Positions 8,939 through 16,297 of a DNA stretch of 24,136 nt are shown here, piece by piece; position 1 is the first letter of the stretch, and every line of letters begins with the position of its first letter. The DNA is from an uncultured bacterium (GTDB lineage: Bacteria; Actinomycetota; Coriobacteriia; Coriobacteriales; Coriobacteriaceae). The notes beneath the pieces were generated by a model. That model did not search any database and was not told the DNA's origin. It saw nothing but the letters and a program-made list of their open reading frames with translations. A program made the position numbers and the translations under genes. The stretch spans positions 1 through 24,136 of the forward strand of contig CAJMNK010000029.1 of the NCBI GenBank assembly GCA_905214905.1. Direction: 5' to 3'.

Positions 8939-11116
8939 TTAGGGGAGGAGCTTCATGGCGGCGTCGTGGGCGGCGTACTCGTAGGTGTCGTCGAGGGGTT
9001 TGAGCGGCAGCAGGGCTGTGGCCTGCGCATCGCCGCGGCGCTCGAGGGCGTGCGCGATCAGCCAGTCGGCGAGTTCGGGGTTCTTGGGCAGTGCCGGCCC
9101 GTGTAAGTACGTGCCGATGACTCCCTTGTAGATGAGGCCCTCAAAGCCATCGTCGCCGTTGTTGCCGGTGCCCGTGACGACGGATGTTCCGAGCGGCGTG
9201 GCCGCTGTATCGAGCAGGGTGCGGCCGCCGTGGTTCTCGAATCCCACAAAGGGCTCGGGTGCCAGATTGGTTTCGACGGCTACGTTGCCGATCAGGCGGT
9301 CGGAGCCGCGTACGGTTTCGGCGGCAATGACCCCCAGACCCTCGATGCGATCCTCGCCCATATAGTACGAACGGCCGAGCAGCTGATAGCTGCCACAGAT
9401 GGCAAGCAGCGAGCCGCCATCCTCAACATAGGCCGCGACCTTGTCTTTTTGGGCGAGCAGTTCGTGTGCCACGGCTAGCTGGTCGCGGTCGGAGCCGCCG
9501 CCCATCATGACGATGTCGGCGTCCGTCAGGTCGAGCACCTCGCCCATACGGACCTCGTCTACACGCGCGGGAATGCCACGCCAGGCGCAACGGCGCTCGA
9601 GCGCGATAACATTGCCGCCGTCGCCGTAGAGGTTAAGGGCATCGGGATACAGGTAGACGATGCGCAGCGGGCGCGAAAGCTCGACTGGTGCGATGCCGAC
9701 AGGAAGGGCGCTGCCGTCGGCACGGGCTACGGCGCGCCCGGCAACAGCGTCGGAAGTGGCGCCCTTCAGTCCGTCGAGCTCCTTGACCAGCGGCGGGAAG
9801 GCCGTGTAGTTGGCGACGGCGTAGAAGGTGTCATTGGCGGCCTCGTCTGCCACGGCGCCGATCGCCTGCTCGATATCCGAGATGATGGCGGCGTCGATGC
9901 CGGCGTACTTCAGGCGTACCTGCATATCGTGCGCGCGCGTACCTCCGACAAAGGCGACAAGCCCTGGGGTATCGGCGATGCGCTCGAAGTCGACGTCGTA
10001 GATCCATGAGACATCGTGGCCGTCGGCGTCGTTGTCATTGAGGAAGAAAGCGCAGAGTCTGCCGCCTGCCGTCTTGATGGACTGGATTTGTCGATCGAAG
10101 CCTACGGGATTCTTGGCCAGGTTGGCCTTGACGGTGCGGCCGGCGATATCCCAGCGCCCCATACGACCGCCGGCAGGCACATAGGCATCGAGCGTAGGCT
10201 GTAGAAGCGCCGTGTTCACGCCCAACTCGTGTGTGGCAAAGAAGGCGGCGGCAACGTTATAGACCATGTACAGACCGTTGTAGCGCGTGGCGATGTGCGT
10301 TGCGGGTGCGTCGGTATCGGGTCCAAAGACAAGGTCAAAGCCGTAGCCGTCGCAGCCGAGTTCCACGCCCGTCACGCGACGGACAAGCGCAGGGCGGGCC
10401 CAGCCGCACGAGGGGCAATGGTAGGCGCCGAGTTGACCATACTGTACGTAGTCGTACTCCAACGGGGCGTTGCACTGCGAGCAAAAGCGCGAGTCGCTAA
10501 TGCGGTCGGACTCGGTGCCCGTGGCGCCATCGATGCCAAAGGCAATACTCGCGTTGGGAACGCGCGCGGCAATCGAGGCGCACAGCGGGTCGTCGGCGTT
10601 GTAGATGAGCGTCGTTGCCGGCGAAAGCTCCAACGCGTGGGCGATGACCTCCTGGGTGTGATCGATCTCGCCATAGCGATCTAGCTGGTCACGGAACAGG
10701 TTGAGCAGCACGAAGTACGTCGGCTTGAGCTTGGGCAGGACGCGCACGGTGTAGAGCTCATCGCATTCAAAAACACCCACGCGCTTGCCGCTGTCAGTGT
10801 GCTTAAGGCCGCCGCGGGCCTCGAGCAGGGCACCCACCACACCAGGCTCCATATTGTTGCCGGCACGGTTGCACACCACGGTAGCACCGCTGGCAGCAAC
10901 GGCGTCGGCGATGAGGTTGGAGGTGGTGGTCTTACCGTTGGTGCCGGTGATCACCACGCTGCGATCGACCAGGCTCGCGAGGTCGCTTAGCAGCTCGGGG
11001 TCGATCTTCATGGCGATGCGGCCGGGGAGTACGCCACCCTGGCGCTTGAGGACGGAGCGCAGTCCCCAGCGAGCGATATCGCTCGAGGTGCAGGCAAGAG
11101 ATGAGCGGAGGTTCAT
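8939..11116 (-). CDS. murT-gatD: MurT-GatD fusion: single-chain lipid II isoglutaminyl synthase
   Basis: Predicted to amidate the alpha-carboxyl of D-Glu in the lipid II stem peptide, using glutamine and ATP, on the cytoplasmic side of cell-wall synthesis. Residues 1-450 are MurT (Mur-ligase family): N-terminus like LPGRIAMKIDP, P-loop GTNGKTT (58-64), a four-Cys zinc ribbon insertion (C212, C215, C234, C237), and the C-terminal segment NDNDADGHDVSW holding the Asp that completes the amidotransferase site. A linker of about 30 residues leads to GatD (about 483-725), a CobB/CobQ-like class I glutaminase with nucleophile C574 (LLAICGSYQ) and His672 (TYLHGPALPKNPE). The two are separate genes in Staphylococcus, Streptococcus and mycobacteria; here no stop or restart separates them. 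All key residues are present. AGGA lies 9 bases before the start. Last gene of a three-gene leftward unit. Confidence 0.92.
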   Translation of the reverse strand: MNLRSSLACTSSDIARWGLRSVLKRQGGVLPGRIAMKIDPELLSDLASLVDRSVVITGTNGKTTTSNLIADAVAASGATVVCNRAGNNMEPGVVGALLEARGGLKHTDSGKRVGVFECDELYTVRVLPKLKPTYFVLLNLFRDQLDRYGEIDHTQEVIAHALELSPATTLIYNADDPLCASIAARVPNASIAFGIDGATGTESDRISDSRFCSQCNAPLEYDYVQYGQLGAYHCPSCGWARPALVRRVTGVELGCDGYGFDLVFGPDTDAPATHIATRYNGLYMVYNVAAAFFATHELGVNTALLQPTLDAYVPAGGRMGRWDIAGRTVKANLAKNPVGFDRQIQSIKTAGGRLCAFFLNDNDADGHDVSWIYDVDFERIADTPGLVAFVGGTRAHDMQVRLKYAGIDAAIISDIEQAIGAVADEAANDTFYAVANYTAFPPLVKELDGLKGATSDAVAGRAVARADGSALPVGIAPVELSRPLRIVYLYPDALNLYGDGGNVIALERRCAWRGIPARVDEVRMGEVLDLTDADIVMMGGGSDRDQLAVAHELLAQKDKVAAYVEDGGSLLAICGSYQLLGRSYYMGEDRIEGLGVIAAETVRGSDRLIGNVAVETNLAPEPFVGFENHGGRTLLDTAATPLGTSVVTGTGNNGDDGFEGLIYKGVIGTYLHGPALPKNPELADWLIAHALERRGDAQATALLPLKPLDDTYEYAAHDAAMKLLP

Positions 11117-11161
11117 GAAACCGTTCCTAACGTAAACGACATGGTCGGGTCGAGTGCGTCA

Positions 11162-12205
11162 CTAAAATCCATAGCGGCGCGCAAATTCCTGGGCAAGCTG
11201 CGACACGTCTTCGCAGGCATTGGCCCAGGGGGCAAAGTCGGGAGTGTCCGAGATAATGCCGTCCGCTTCCCAAACGGCCTGGTGCGAAAGATCCCAGGGA
11301 TCGCGTGGCTCGGGCCGGCAGGGAAGGTACGGTGTCTGGTACATGGGATTCAGCAAGAAGAACGCGCCGCCCTCGCAGCGGTTGGCGAACTCACGTAGTG
11401 CACGCACCGCTGGACGCATCTTGTTTGTTTTGAACAGCAGAATCGTGCGGGCGAGCAGGTACCAAGGAGAGTTTTCGAGTGCGTCTGCCCCCATCTGTTC
11501 CTCGAGCTGGTGGGCTAGGGCAAAAAAGCCGTCCTGATCTTCCAAGCGAGCGAGGGCGAGCAGCACGGTGCCTGCGGCTCGGGTGGGATAGCCTTCTGCC
11601 TTAAGGACGCGGCGGGCGTAGTCGGCGGCAGCACGGTAGCGAGCGCTCGCCATGCACAGCTGCGAGATAGCCTCGAGCGTGTGGAGCCACCCGATAAGAG
11701 CCGGCTCGTTCACGGTGAGATCTGCCGCTGTCACGCCGTCCGTCAAAACCTTGTTGGCCCAGTAGTGTGGGGCCTCCATATCGAACCCGGGCACGCTTTG
11801 CCGCAGGTAATCGGCCGTGGTCACCTCGAGCTTCATCAGGTCGCCCAGGCAGGCGTCAACGGGCGTGTCGGCCAGGATGATGGCGAGCAGCTGCGCGTCG
11901 ACGGCCAGTGCATCGACGCGGACAATCTTGAGCAGCTCATCGCGCATGTCGTCGAACAGGCGATTGCGCGTCTGCTCGAACTCCTCGTCGCTGCCCATGT
12001 CCTCGATGCGATGGAGCTCGTCGAGCAGGTGGCGATGAACACCGGCATAGGACAGCAGCGCCTGGGCATGCTCGGACTGCGCATACTTTTGGGGATTCGC
12101 GCTCATGTCGTTATGGACAAGCTCGCGTGCTGCATCGGTGAGCTCGGGGTGCGACGCCAGATAGGTGCGCTCCAGGTAGGCGGGGATGTAGACGCTCGGA
12201 TCCAT
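11162..12205 (-). CDS. TPR-like helical-repeat protein, function unknown
   Basis: 347-residue soluble protein without signal peptide or membrane segment. It is almost entirely predicted helix, with TPR-like stretches such as ARYRAAADYARRVLKAEG and SPWYLLARTILLFKTNK followed by AVRALREFANRC. No catalytic motif is recognised. Its start overlaps the upstream gene's stop by one base (TAATG) and a GGGAGGAG precedes it, so the two are translationally coupled. It resembles that upstream neighbour in layout and in several aligned positions, suggesting tandem duplication. The murT-gatD fusion starts 45 bases downstream, so a role linked to cell-wall synthesis is possible by context only. Ends FARRYGF. 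Confidence 0.75.
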   Translation of the reverse strand: MDPSVYIPAYLERTYLASHPELTDAARELVHNDMSANPQKYAQSEHAQALLSYAGVHRHLLDELHRIEDMGSDEEFEQTRNRLFDDMRDELLKIVRVDALAVDAQLLAIILADTPVDACLGDLMKLEVTTADYLRQSVPGFDMEAPHYWANKVLTDGVTAADLTVNEPALIGWLHTLEAISQLCMASARYRAAADYARRVLKAEGYPTRAAGTVLLALARLEDQDGFFALAHQLEEQMGADALENSPWYLLARTILLFKTNKMRPAVRALREFANRCEGGAFFLLNPMYQTPYLPCRPEPRDPWDLSHQAVWEADGIISDTPDFAPWANACEDVSQLAQEFARRYGF

Positions 12206-13281
12206 TAGAGGTCTCCTCCCTTAAATGGAAGCCCCTGCTCGGCTGCGCGCAGGATGCGCTCGTCGATCTGGGAACGCACGATGTCGTTGGTGGCGACCCA
12301 GGCGGCAAAGCTGGCGTTGTCGGGAGCGCCCAGGCCCTCCTGCAGTACCGGCGTCGCCTCGGACAGTGCAAGGACGAGCTCGTCGGTGGAGCCTGCACCC
12401 ACGTTGACGCGGGCATAGACGCCATCGGGAAACTCGGTTTGGAAGTAGAGCGCCTCGGCCGCGTGCGGACACGAGCGCGCAAGGATACGCAGGTAGTGCT
12501 CGGCGCCCTCGTAGTCCAGCTCGCGCCAGGCTGCGCTCATCAGTGCGATGAGCGTCCACGGGTCCAAGTCGCGCTCCGCATCTTTGGGGCGGCGGCGCAG
12601 CGGGGTATTCGCGAGATAGGGTACGGAGTGGGCGGAGCGAAATCTTTTGAGCTCCTCGGCGGGGTATTCGAGCTTTGCCATGGCGAGCATCGCGGTGTGG
12701 CGGACGCCGGCCGGATCGTTGGGGGCAAAGTCGAGGCTGCGGTTTGCGGCTTCGAGCGACATGCGATAGCGGCCGCTAATGAGGGCGCGCGATGCCAAGG
12801 CGGCAAGCCAGCGCAGATAGGGGCGGCACGTAAGGTCGCCTGCGGCCTCGCGCTCGTAGGGGTCCTGCGCCGAGGCGATCTTGAGCGCCAGATCGTGCTC
12901 CACCTCGTCGCACTTGGACACCAGATACTGCACGTATTCCTCGTTGGATTCGGCGGTGAGCGCCGTCAGCATGCGCTGGGCATCCCAGTTGGCCGGATCG
13001 AGTGCGGCTGCCTCGCGGAGCATGTTCTCGGCAGCTGCCTCTTCCTGCTCTGCCTGGGTATCGTCAGGGATAAAGGGAATGCGGTAATCGACGGCCTCGA
13101 CCACCTTGGCAATGAGGTGCCCGGCGCGGTCGCGGTCGTGCACGATGAGCGGTGCGGGGTTGCGGGTGAATTGTTCCATCAGACGCTCTACGGCGGCACC
13201 GTCGGTGAGCGGGATATTGTCGCGGCGCAAGGCCTCAAGAACGAGGCGATGGCAATCCTCTTGAATGGGATCGAATGCCAT
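12205..13281 (-). CDS. TPR-like helical-repeat protein, function unknown (first gene of unit)
   Basis: 358-residue soluble protein, mostly helical, with TPR-like segments: an Ala/Glu-rich helix pair (EQEEAAAENMLREAAALDP, about 77-95), SGRYRMSLEAANRSLDFAP, GVRHTAMLAMAKLEYP, and SAAWRELDYEGAEHYLRIL. No enzyme motif, signal peptide or membrane helix is seen. The start at 13281 is chosen over an in-frame ATG 30 bases upstream because AAAGGAGG lies 6 bases before it. It is followed with a one-base overlap by a second protein of the same type. Probably a scaffold or partner-binding protein; the family is not recognised. It heads the presumed operon leading to murT-gatD. Confidence 0.75.
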   Translation of the reverse strand: MAFDPIQEDCHRLVLEALRRDNIPLTDGAAVERLMEQFTRNPAPLIVHDRDRAGHLIAKVVEAVDYRIPFIPDDTQAEQEEAAAENMLREAAALDPANWDAQRMLTALTAESNEEYVQYLVSKCDEVEHDLALKIASAQDPYEREAAGDLTCRPYLRWLAALASRALISGRYRMSLEAANRSLDFAPNDPAGVRHTAMLAMAKLEYPAEELKRFRSAHSVPYLANTPLRRRPKDAERDLDPWTLIALMSAAWRELDYEGAEHYLRILARSCPHAAEALYFQTEFPDGVYARVNVGAGSTDELVLALSEATPVLQEGLGAPDNASFAAWVATNDIVRSQIDERILRAAEQGLPFKGGDL

Positions 13282-13781
13282 GGGGCCTCCTTTGCTGCGG
13301 TTAGGGTTCAAATGTCTCTATATAAGGTTCTAGTTTACCCGCATGTGGCACACCGGGGGTGCCGCACTTGGACATGCACCTTTGCACCACGAAGACGGAT
13401 GTCGCACAAATGTCGGCACCTTGGACGACTGAGTGGTATCACGGTGCCGCAAACGGTCGATTTTTGGCGGCGAACGGGGCGCATTTTGGAGGGGCACCGT
13501 CCTGCCCGGGATATGTGGTCAACCTTGATAAAACGTTTGCCCAGCTTGGGAGTATGAATGCCCCACAAGGGTCTTCAGGGATAGAAAAAACGTTTCATCA
13601 TTGTCGGCTTTAGGTGAATAACTGACCAACCAGAACGGTAGAATAGTGTTTGTCTGAGCGTTGAGACGTTTAGACGTCGCGCATTGTCATCGCCGGCAAC
13701 GCGCAAAACGGTCCTAACGGAGCCAATTGGGTGCTCCGTTATATACGCAAGTCTAAGAGGGGCTTGTTTAGGAGGCACAGT
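13282..13781. repeat. Intergenic stretch with GTGCCGCAC-type repeats and a leader hairpin
   Basis: A 500-base non-coding stretch between divergent genes. From about 13350 to 13500 it carries recurring GGTGCCGCA/TGCGGCACC motifs in both orientations (near 13355, 13409, 13443 and 13491), some able to pair (CGGCACC with GGTGCCG). Short frames here have no ribosome-binding site and look like repeat artefacts. Near the plus-strand gene, AACGGAGC (13716-13723) and GCTCCGTT (13733-13740) form a perfect 8-bp leader stem. TATATA at about 13319-13324 could be a -10 for the leftward unit, but no good -35 accompanies it. Confidence 0.4.
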
Positions 13782-15005
13782 ATGGGACGTTTTACCAATC
13801 CTCGCGATCTGTACTTTGGTGAGGGCGCTCGCCACGAGGTGAAGAACCTCAAGGGCAAGAAGGCCATCATCGTTTCTGGCGGCAGCTCTATGCGCCGCGG
13901 CGGGTTCCTGCAGGACGTCGAGAACGACCTTAAGGAAGGCGGTTTCGAGGTCAAGCTGTTCGAGGGCGTCGAGTCCGACCCGTCCATCGAGACGGTCATG
14001 AAGGGCGCCGAGGCCATGCGCGAGTTCGAGCCCGACTGGATTATCGCCATCGGTGGCGGCTCGCCCATCGATGCCGCTAAGGCCATGTGGGTCTTCTACG
14101 AGTATCCCGAGGAGTCCTTCGATAACATCATCCAGCCGTTCAGCTTCCCGGAGCTGCGTCAGAAGGCTCATTTCTGCGCCATCTCCTCTACCTCCGGCAC
14201 CGCTACCGAGGTCACCGCGTTCTCCGTCATTACCGACTACGCCAAGGGCATCAAGTACCCGCTGGCCGACTTCAACATCACCCCTGATGTCGCCATCGTC
14301 GACCCCGAGCTCACCTACACCATGCCCGCCAAGCTGTGCGCTCACACCGGCATGGATGCTCTGACCCACTGCATGGAGGCCTACGTTTCCACCTGCGCCT
14401 CTATGTTCACCGACGCCAACGCCCTGCACGGCATCCGCGAGATCGTCGAGTGGCTGCCCAAGTCCTATGCTGGCGACCATGAGGCCCGTCAGCACATGCA
14501 CGAGGCTCAGTGCATCGCCGGTATCGCCTTCTCCTCGGGCCTGCTCGGCATCGTTCACTCCATGGCTCACAAGACCGGTGCTGCCTTCGAGAACGGCCAC
14601 ATCATCCACGGTGCCGCTAACGCCATGTATCTGGGCAAGGTTATCCAGTGGAACTCCAAGGACCCGCGTGCTGCTGAGCGTTACGCTTACGTGGCCAAGG
14701 AGATCCTGCACCTTCCCGGCGAGACCAACGAGGAGCTCATCGCTGCGCTCGTCCAGAAGATTCGCGACCTCAATGACCAGCTCAACATTCCGCAGTCCAT
14801 CAAGGATTACGCGAATGGTGGCGTGAAGGTCGACGCCGAGAACCCGCAGATGGTTTCCGAGGAGGAGTTCCTCGCCAAGCTGCCCGAGATCGCTGCGAAC
14901 GCCGAGACCGACGCCTGCACGCCCGAGAACCCGCGTGAGACCAAGGCTGCCGACTTCGAGAAGATCCTCAAGGCCTGCTACTACGACACCGACATCGATT
15001 TCTAA
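13782..15005 (+). CDS. Iron-containing alcohol dehydrogenase (group III, butanol-dehydrogenase-like)
   Basis: NAD(P)H-dependent reduction of an aldehyde to an alcohol, or the reverse; cytoplasmic. The 407 residues show the nucleotide-binding IIAIGGGSPIDAAKA, the SSTSGTATEVTAFSVIT segment, and the four metal ligands of the iron-ADH family: Asp and His in HTGMDALTH, His in GIVHSMAH, and His in HIIHGAANA. Length is close to butanol dehydrogenases (about 385-410). The start MGRFTNPRDLYF at 13782 is preceded by AGGAGG 7 bases upstream; an earlier in-frame ATG at 13731 lies inside the leader hairpin region and is unlikely. Likely a fermentative redox-balancing enzyme, but the substrate cannot be read from sequence. 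Codon use is strongly biased, suggesting high expression. A terminator follows directly. Confidence 0.92.
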   Translation: MGRFTNPRDLYFGEGARHEVKNLKGKKAIIVSGGSSMRRGGFLQDVENDLKEGGFEVKLFEGVESDPSIETVMKGAEAMREFEPDWIIAIGGGSPIDAAKAMWVFYEYPEESFDNIIQPFSFPELRQKAHFCAISSTSGTATEVTAFSVITDYAKGIKYPLADFNITPDVAIVDPELTYTMPAKLCAHTGMDALTHCMEAYVSTCASMFTDANALHGIREIVEWLPKSYAGDHEARQHMHEAQCIAGIAFSSGLLGIVHSMAHKTGAAFENGHIIHGAANAMYLGKVIQWNSKDPRAAERYAYVAKEILHLPGETNEELIAALVQKIRDLNDQLNIPQSIKDYANGGVKVDAENPQMVSEEEFLAKLPEIAANAETDACTPENPRETKAADFEKILKACYYDTDIDF

Positions 15006-15026
15006 TCGACTCTTGTTATCGTAACG

Positions 15027-15067
15027 AGGGGCTCCGCACGTATCTGTACGGAGCCCCTTTCTTTTTT
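15027..15067 (+). terminator. Terminator between the iron-ADH gene and gldA
   Basis: AGGGGCTCCG (15027-15036) pairs with CGGAGCCCCT (15049-15058) around a 12-base loop, followed by a T-rich tract TTTCTTTTTT. It ends only 16 bases before the next start codon, so it may set the level of read-through into gldA. Confidence 0.85.
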
Positions 15068-15083
15068 AGAGAATGGGATAGTT

Positions 15084-16184
15084 ATGGCTGCAATTTTCAA
15101 TAGCCCCAGCAAGTACATCCAGGGTCCGGACGAGCTCGCCAAGCTCGGCTCCTATGTCGAGCCGCTCGGCGCTAAGGCCCTCGTCATCGTGACGCCTTCG
15201 GGCAAGAAGCGCGTCGGTGCCAAGATCGAGGGCGGCTTTGCCGAGGCTAAGGCCGAGCTGCTGTTTGAGGACTTTAACGGCGAATGCTCCAAGGGTGAGG
15301 TCGATCGCCTGGTTGCGCTCGCTCGCGATAACGGCTGCGACATCATCGTCGGCGTCGGTGGCGGCAAGATCCTCGACACCGCGAAGGCCGTCGCCTATTA
15401 CCTGGAGTCCCCGGTTATCATTTGCCCCACCATTGCTTCGACCGATGCACCGTGTTCGGCACTTTCGGTGCTCTACACCGACGACGGCCAGTTCGATAAA
15501 TATCTCTTCCTTAAGGCAAACCCCAACATTGTCCTGATGGATACGACGGTTATCGCGGCGAGCCCGGTACGCCTGACGGTTTCCGGTATGGGCGATGCGC
15601 TCGCAACCTATTTCGAGGCCCAGGCGACGCACGATGCCGACGGCGGCACCTGCGCTGGCGGCAAGGGCGGCATGGCCGGCCTGGCGCTCGCCAAGCTCTG
15701 CTACGAGACGCTTATGGCCGATGGCATCAAGGCCAAGGTCGCGCTGGAGAAGGGCGCGCTCACGCCTGCCGTCGAGCATATCATCGAGGCCAATACGCTG
15801 CTTTCGGGTATTGGCTTTGAGAGCTCGGACCTTGCTGCTGCTCATGCCATCCACAATGGTCTGACGATGCTGCCCGAGTGCCACAGCATGTATCACGGCG
15901 AGAAGGTCGCCTTCGGCACCATCGTCCAGCTGGTACTCGAGGATGCCCCGACCGAGAAGCTCGAGGAAGTCTTGGGCTTCTGCATTGAGCTGGGTCTGCC
16001 CGTTACGCTCAAGGAGCTGGGCGTTGCCGAGGTTACGCGCGAGAAGGCCATGATTGTTGCCGAGGCCGCGTGCGCGCCCGATGACACCATGTGCAACATG
16101 CCGTTTGAGGTGACGCCCGAGATGGTCGCAAACGCCATCCTGGGTGCCGACGCACTGGGCCACTACTATCTCATGGATGAGTAA
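15084..16184 (+). CDS. gldA: Glycerol dehydrogenase
   Basis: NAD-dependent oxidation of glycerol to dihydroxyacetone (or the reverse); a zinc enzyme of the group III dehydrogenases; cytoplasmic. The 366 residues are full length (about 365-370). Motifs: N-terminal SPSKYIQGPDEL, the NAD-binding VGVGGGKILDTAKA, CPTIASTDAPCSALSVLY, and the three zinc ligands Asp in GMGDALATYFEA, His in AAAHAIHNG, His in MYHGEKVAFG. No good Shine-Dalgarno is seen (only GGGA before ATG), and a terminator ends 16 bases upstream, so expression probably depends on read-through from the upstream gene or on mRNA processing. No dihydroxyacetone kinase gene is present in the window. A paralogue follows. Confidence 0.92.
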   Translation: MAAIFNSPSKYIQGPDELAKLGSYVEPLGAKALVIVTPSGKKRVGAKIEGGFAEAKAELLFEDFNGECSKGEVDRLVALARDNGCDIIVGVGGGKILDTAKAVAYYLESPVIICPTIASTDAPCSALSVLYTDDGQFDKYLFLKANPNIVLMDTTVIAASPVRLTVSGMGDALATYFEAQATHDADGGTCAGGKGGMAGLALAKLCYETLMADGIKAKVALEKGALTPAVEHIIEANTLLSGIGFESSDLAAAHAIHNGLTMLPECHSMYHGEKVAFGTIVQLVLEDAPTEKLEEVLGFCIELGLPVTLKELGVAEVTREKAMIVAEAACAPDDTMCNMPFEVTPEMVANAILGADALGHYYLMDE

Positions 16185-16196
16185 ATCAAGCTAAGG

Positions 16197-16232
16197 AAGG
16201 GGCAAAGCCAACAGATGGCTTTGCCCCTTTTT
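16197..16232 (+). terminator. Terminator of gldA
   Basis: A 14-bp perfect stem (16197-16210 with 16216-16229; inner part GGGGCAAAGCCA/TGGCTTTGCCCC) with loop ACAGA, followed by T to 16232. It lies 12 bases after the gldA stop. Confidence 0.92.
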
Positions 16233-16237
16233 GCTAT

Positions 16238-16266
16238 GGTGCAAAGGGGCAAGGTTACTTTGCACC
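16238..16266 (+). promoter_or_regulatory. 9-bp inverted repeat upstream of the second gldA-like gene
   Basis: GGTGCAAAG (16238-16246) and CTTTGCACC (16258-16266) are a perfect inverted repeat around 11 bases, 31 bases before the start codon at 16298. It could be an operator or a leader hairpin. The inner GGGGCAA echoes the preceding terminator stem, so part of it may have arisen by local duplication. Confidence 0.4.
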
Positions 16267-16297
16267 AATCGTTGTTTGATGAAGGGCGGATTCTCGT

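Noticed and set aside
13335..13568. Small minus-strand frame of 77 residues in the 13.3-13.6 kb gap
   Set aside because: No ribosome-binding site, Arg/Cys-rich odd composition, and it coincides with the GTGCCGCAC repeats; better explained as repeat DNA.
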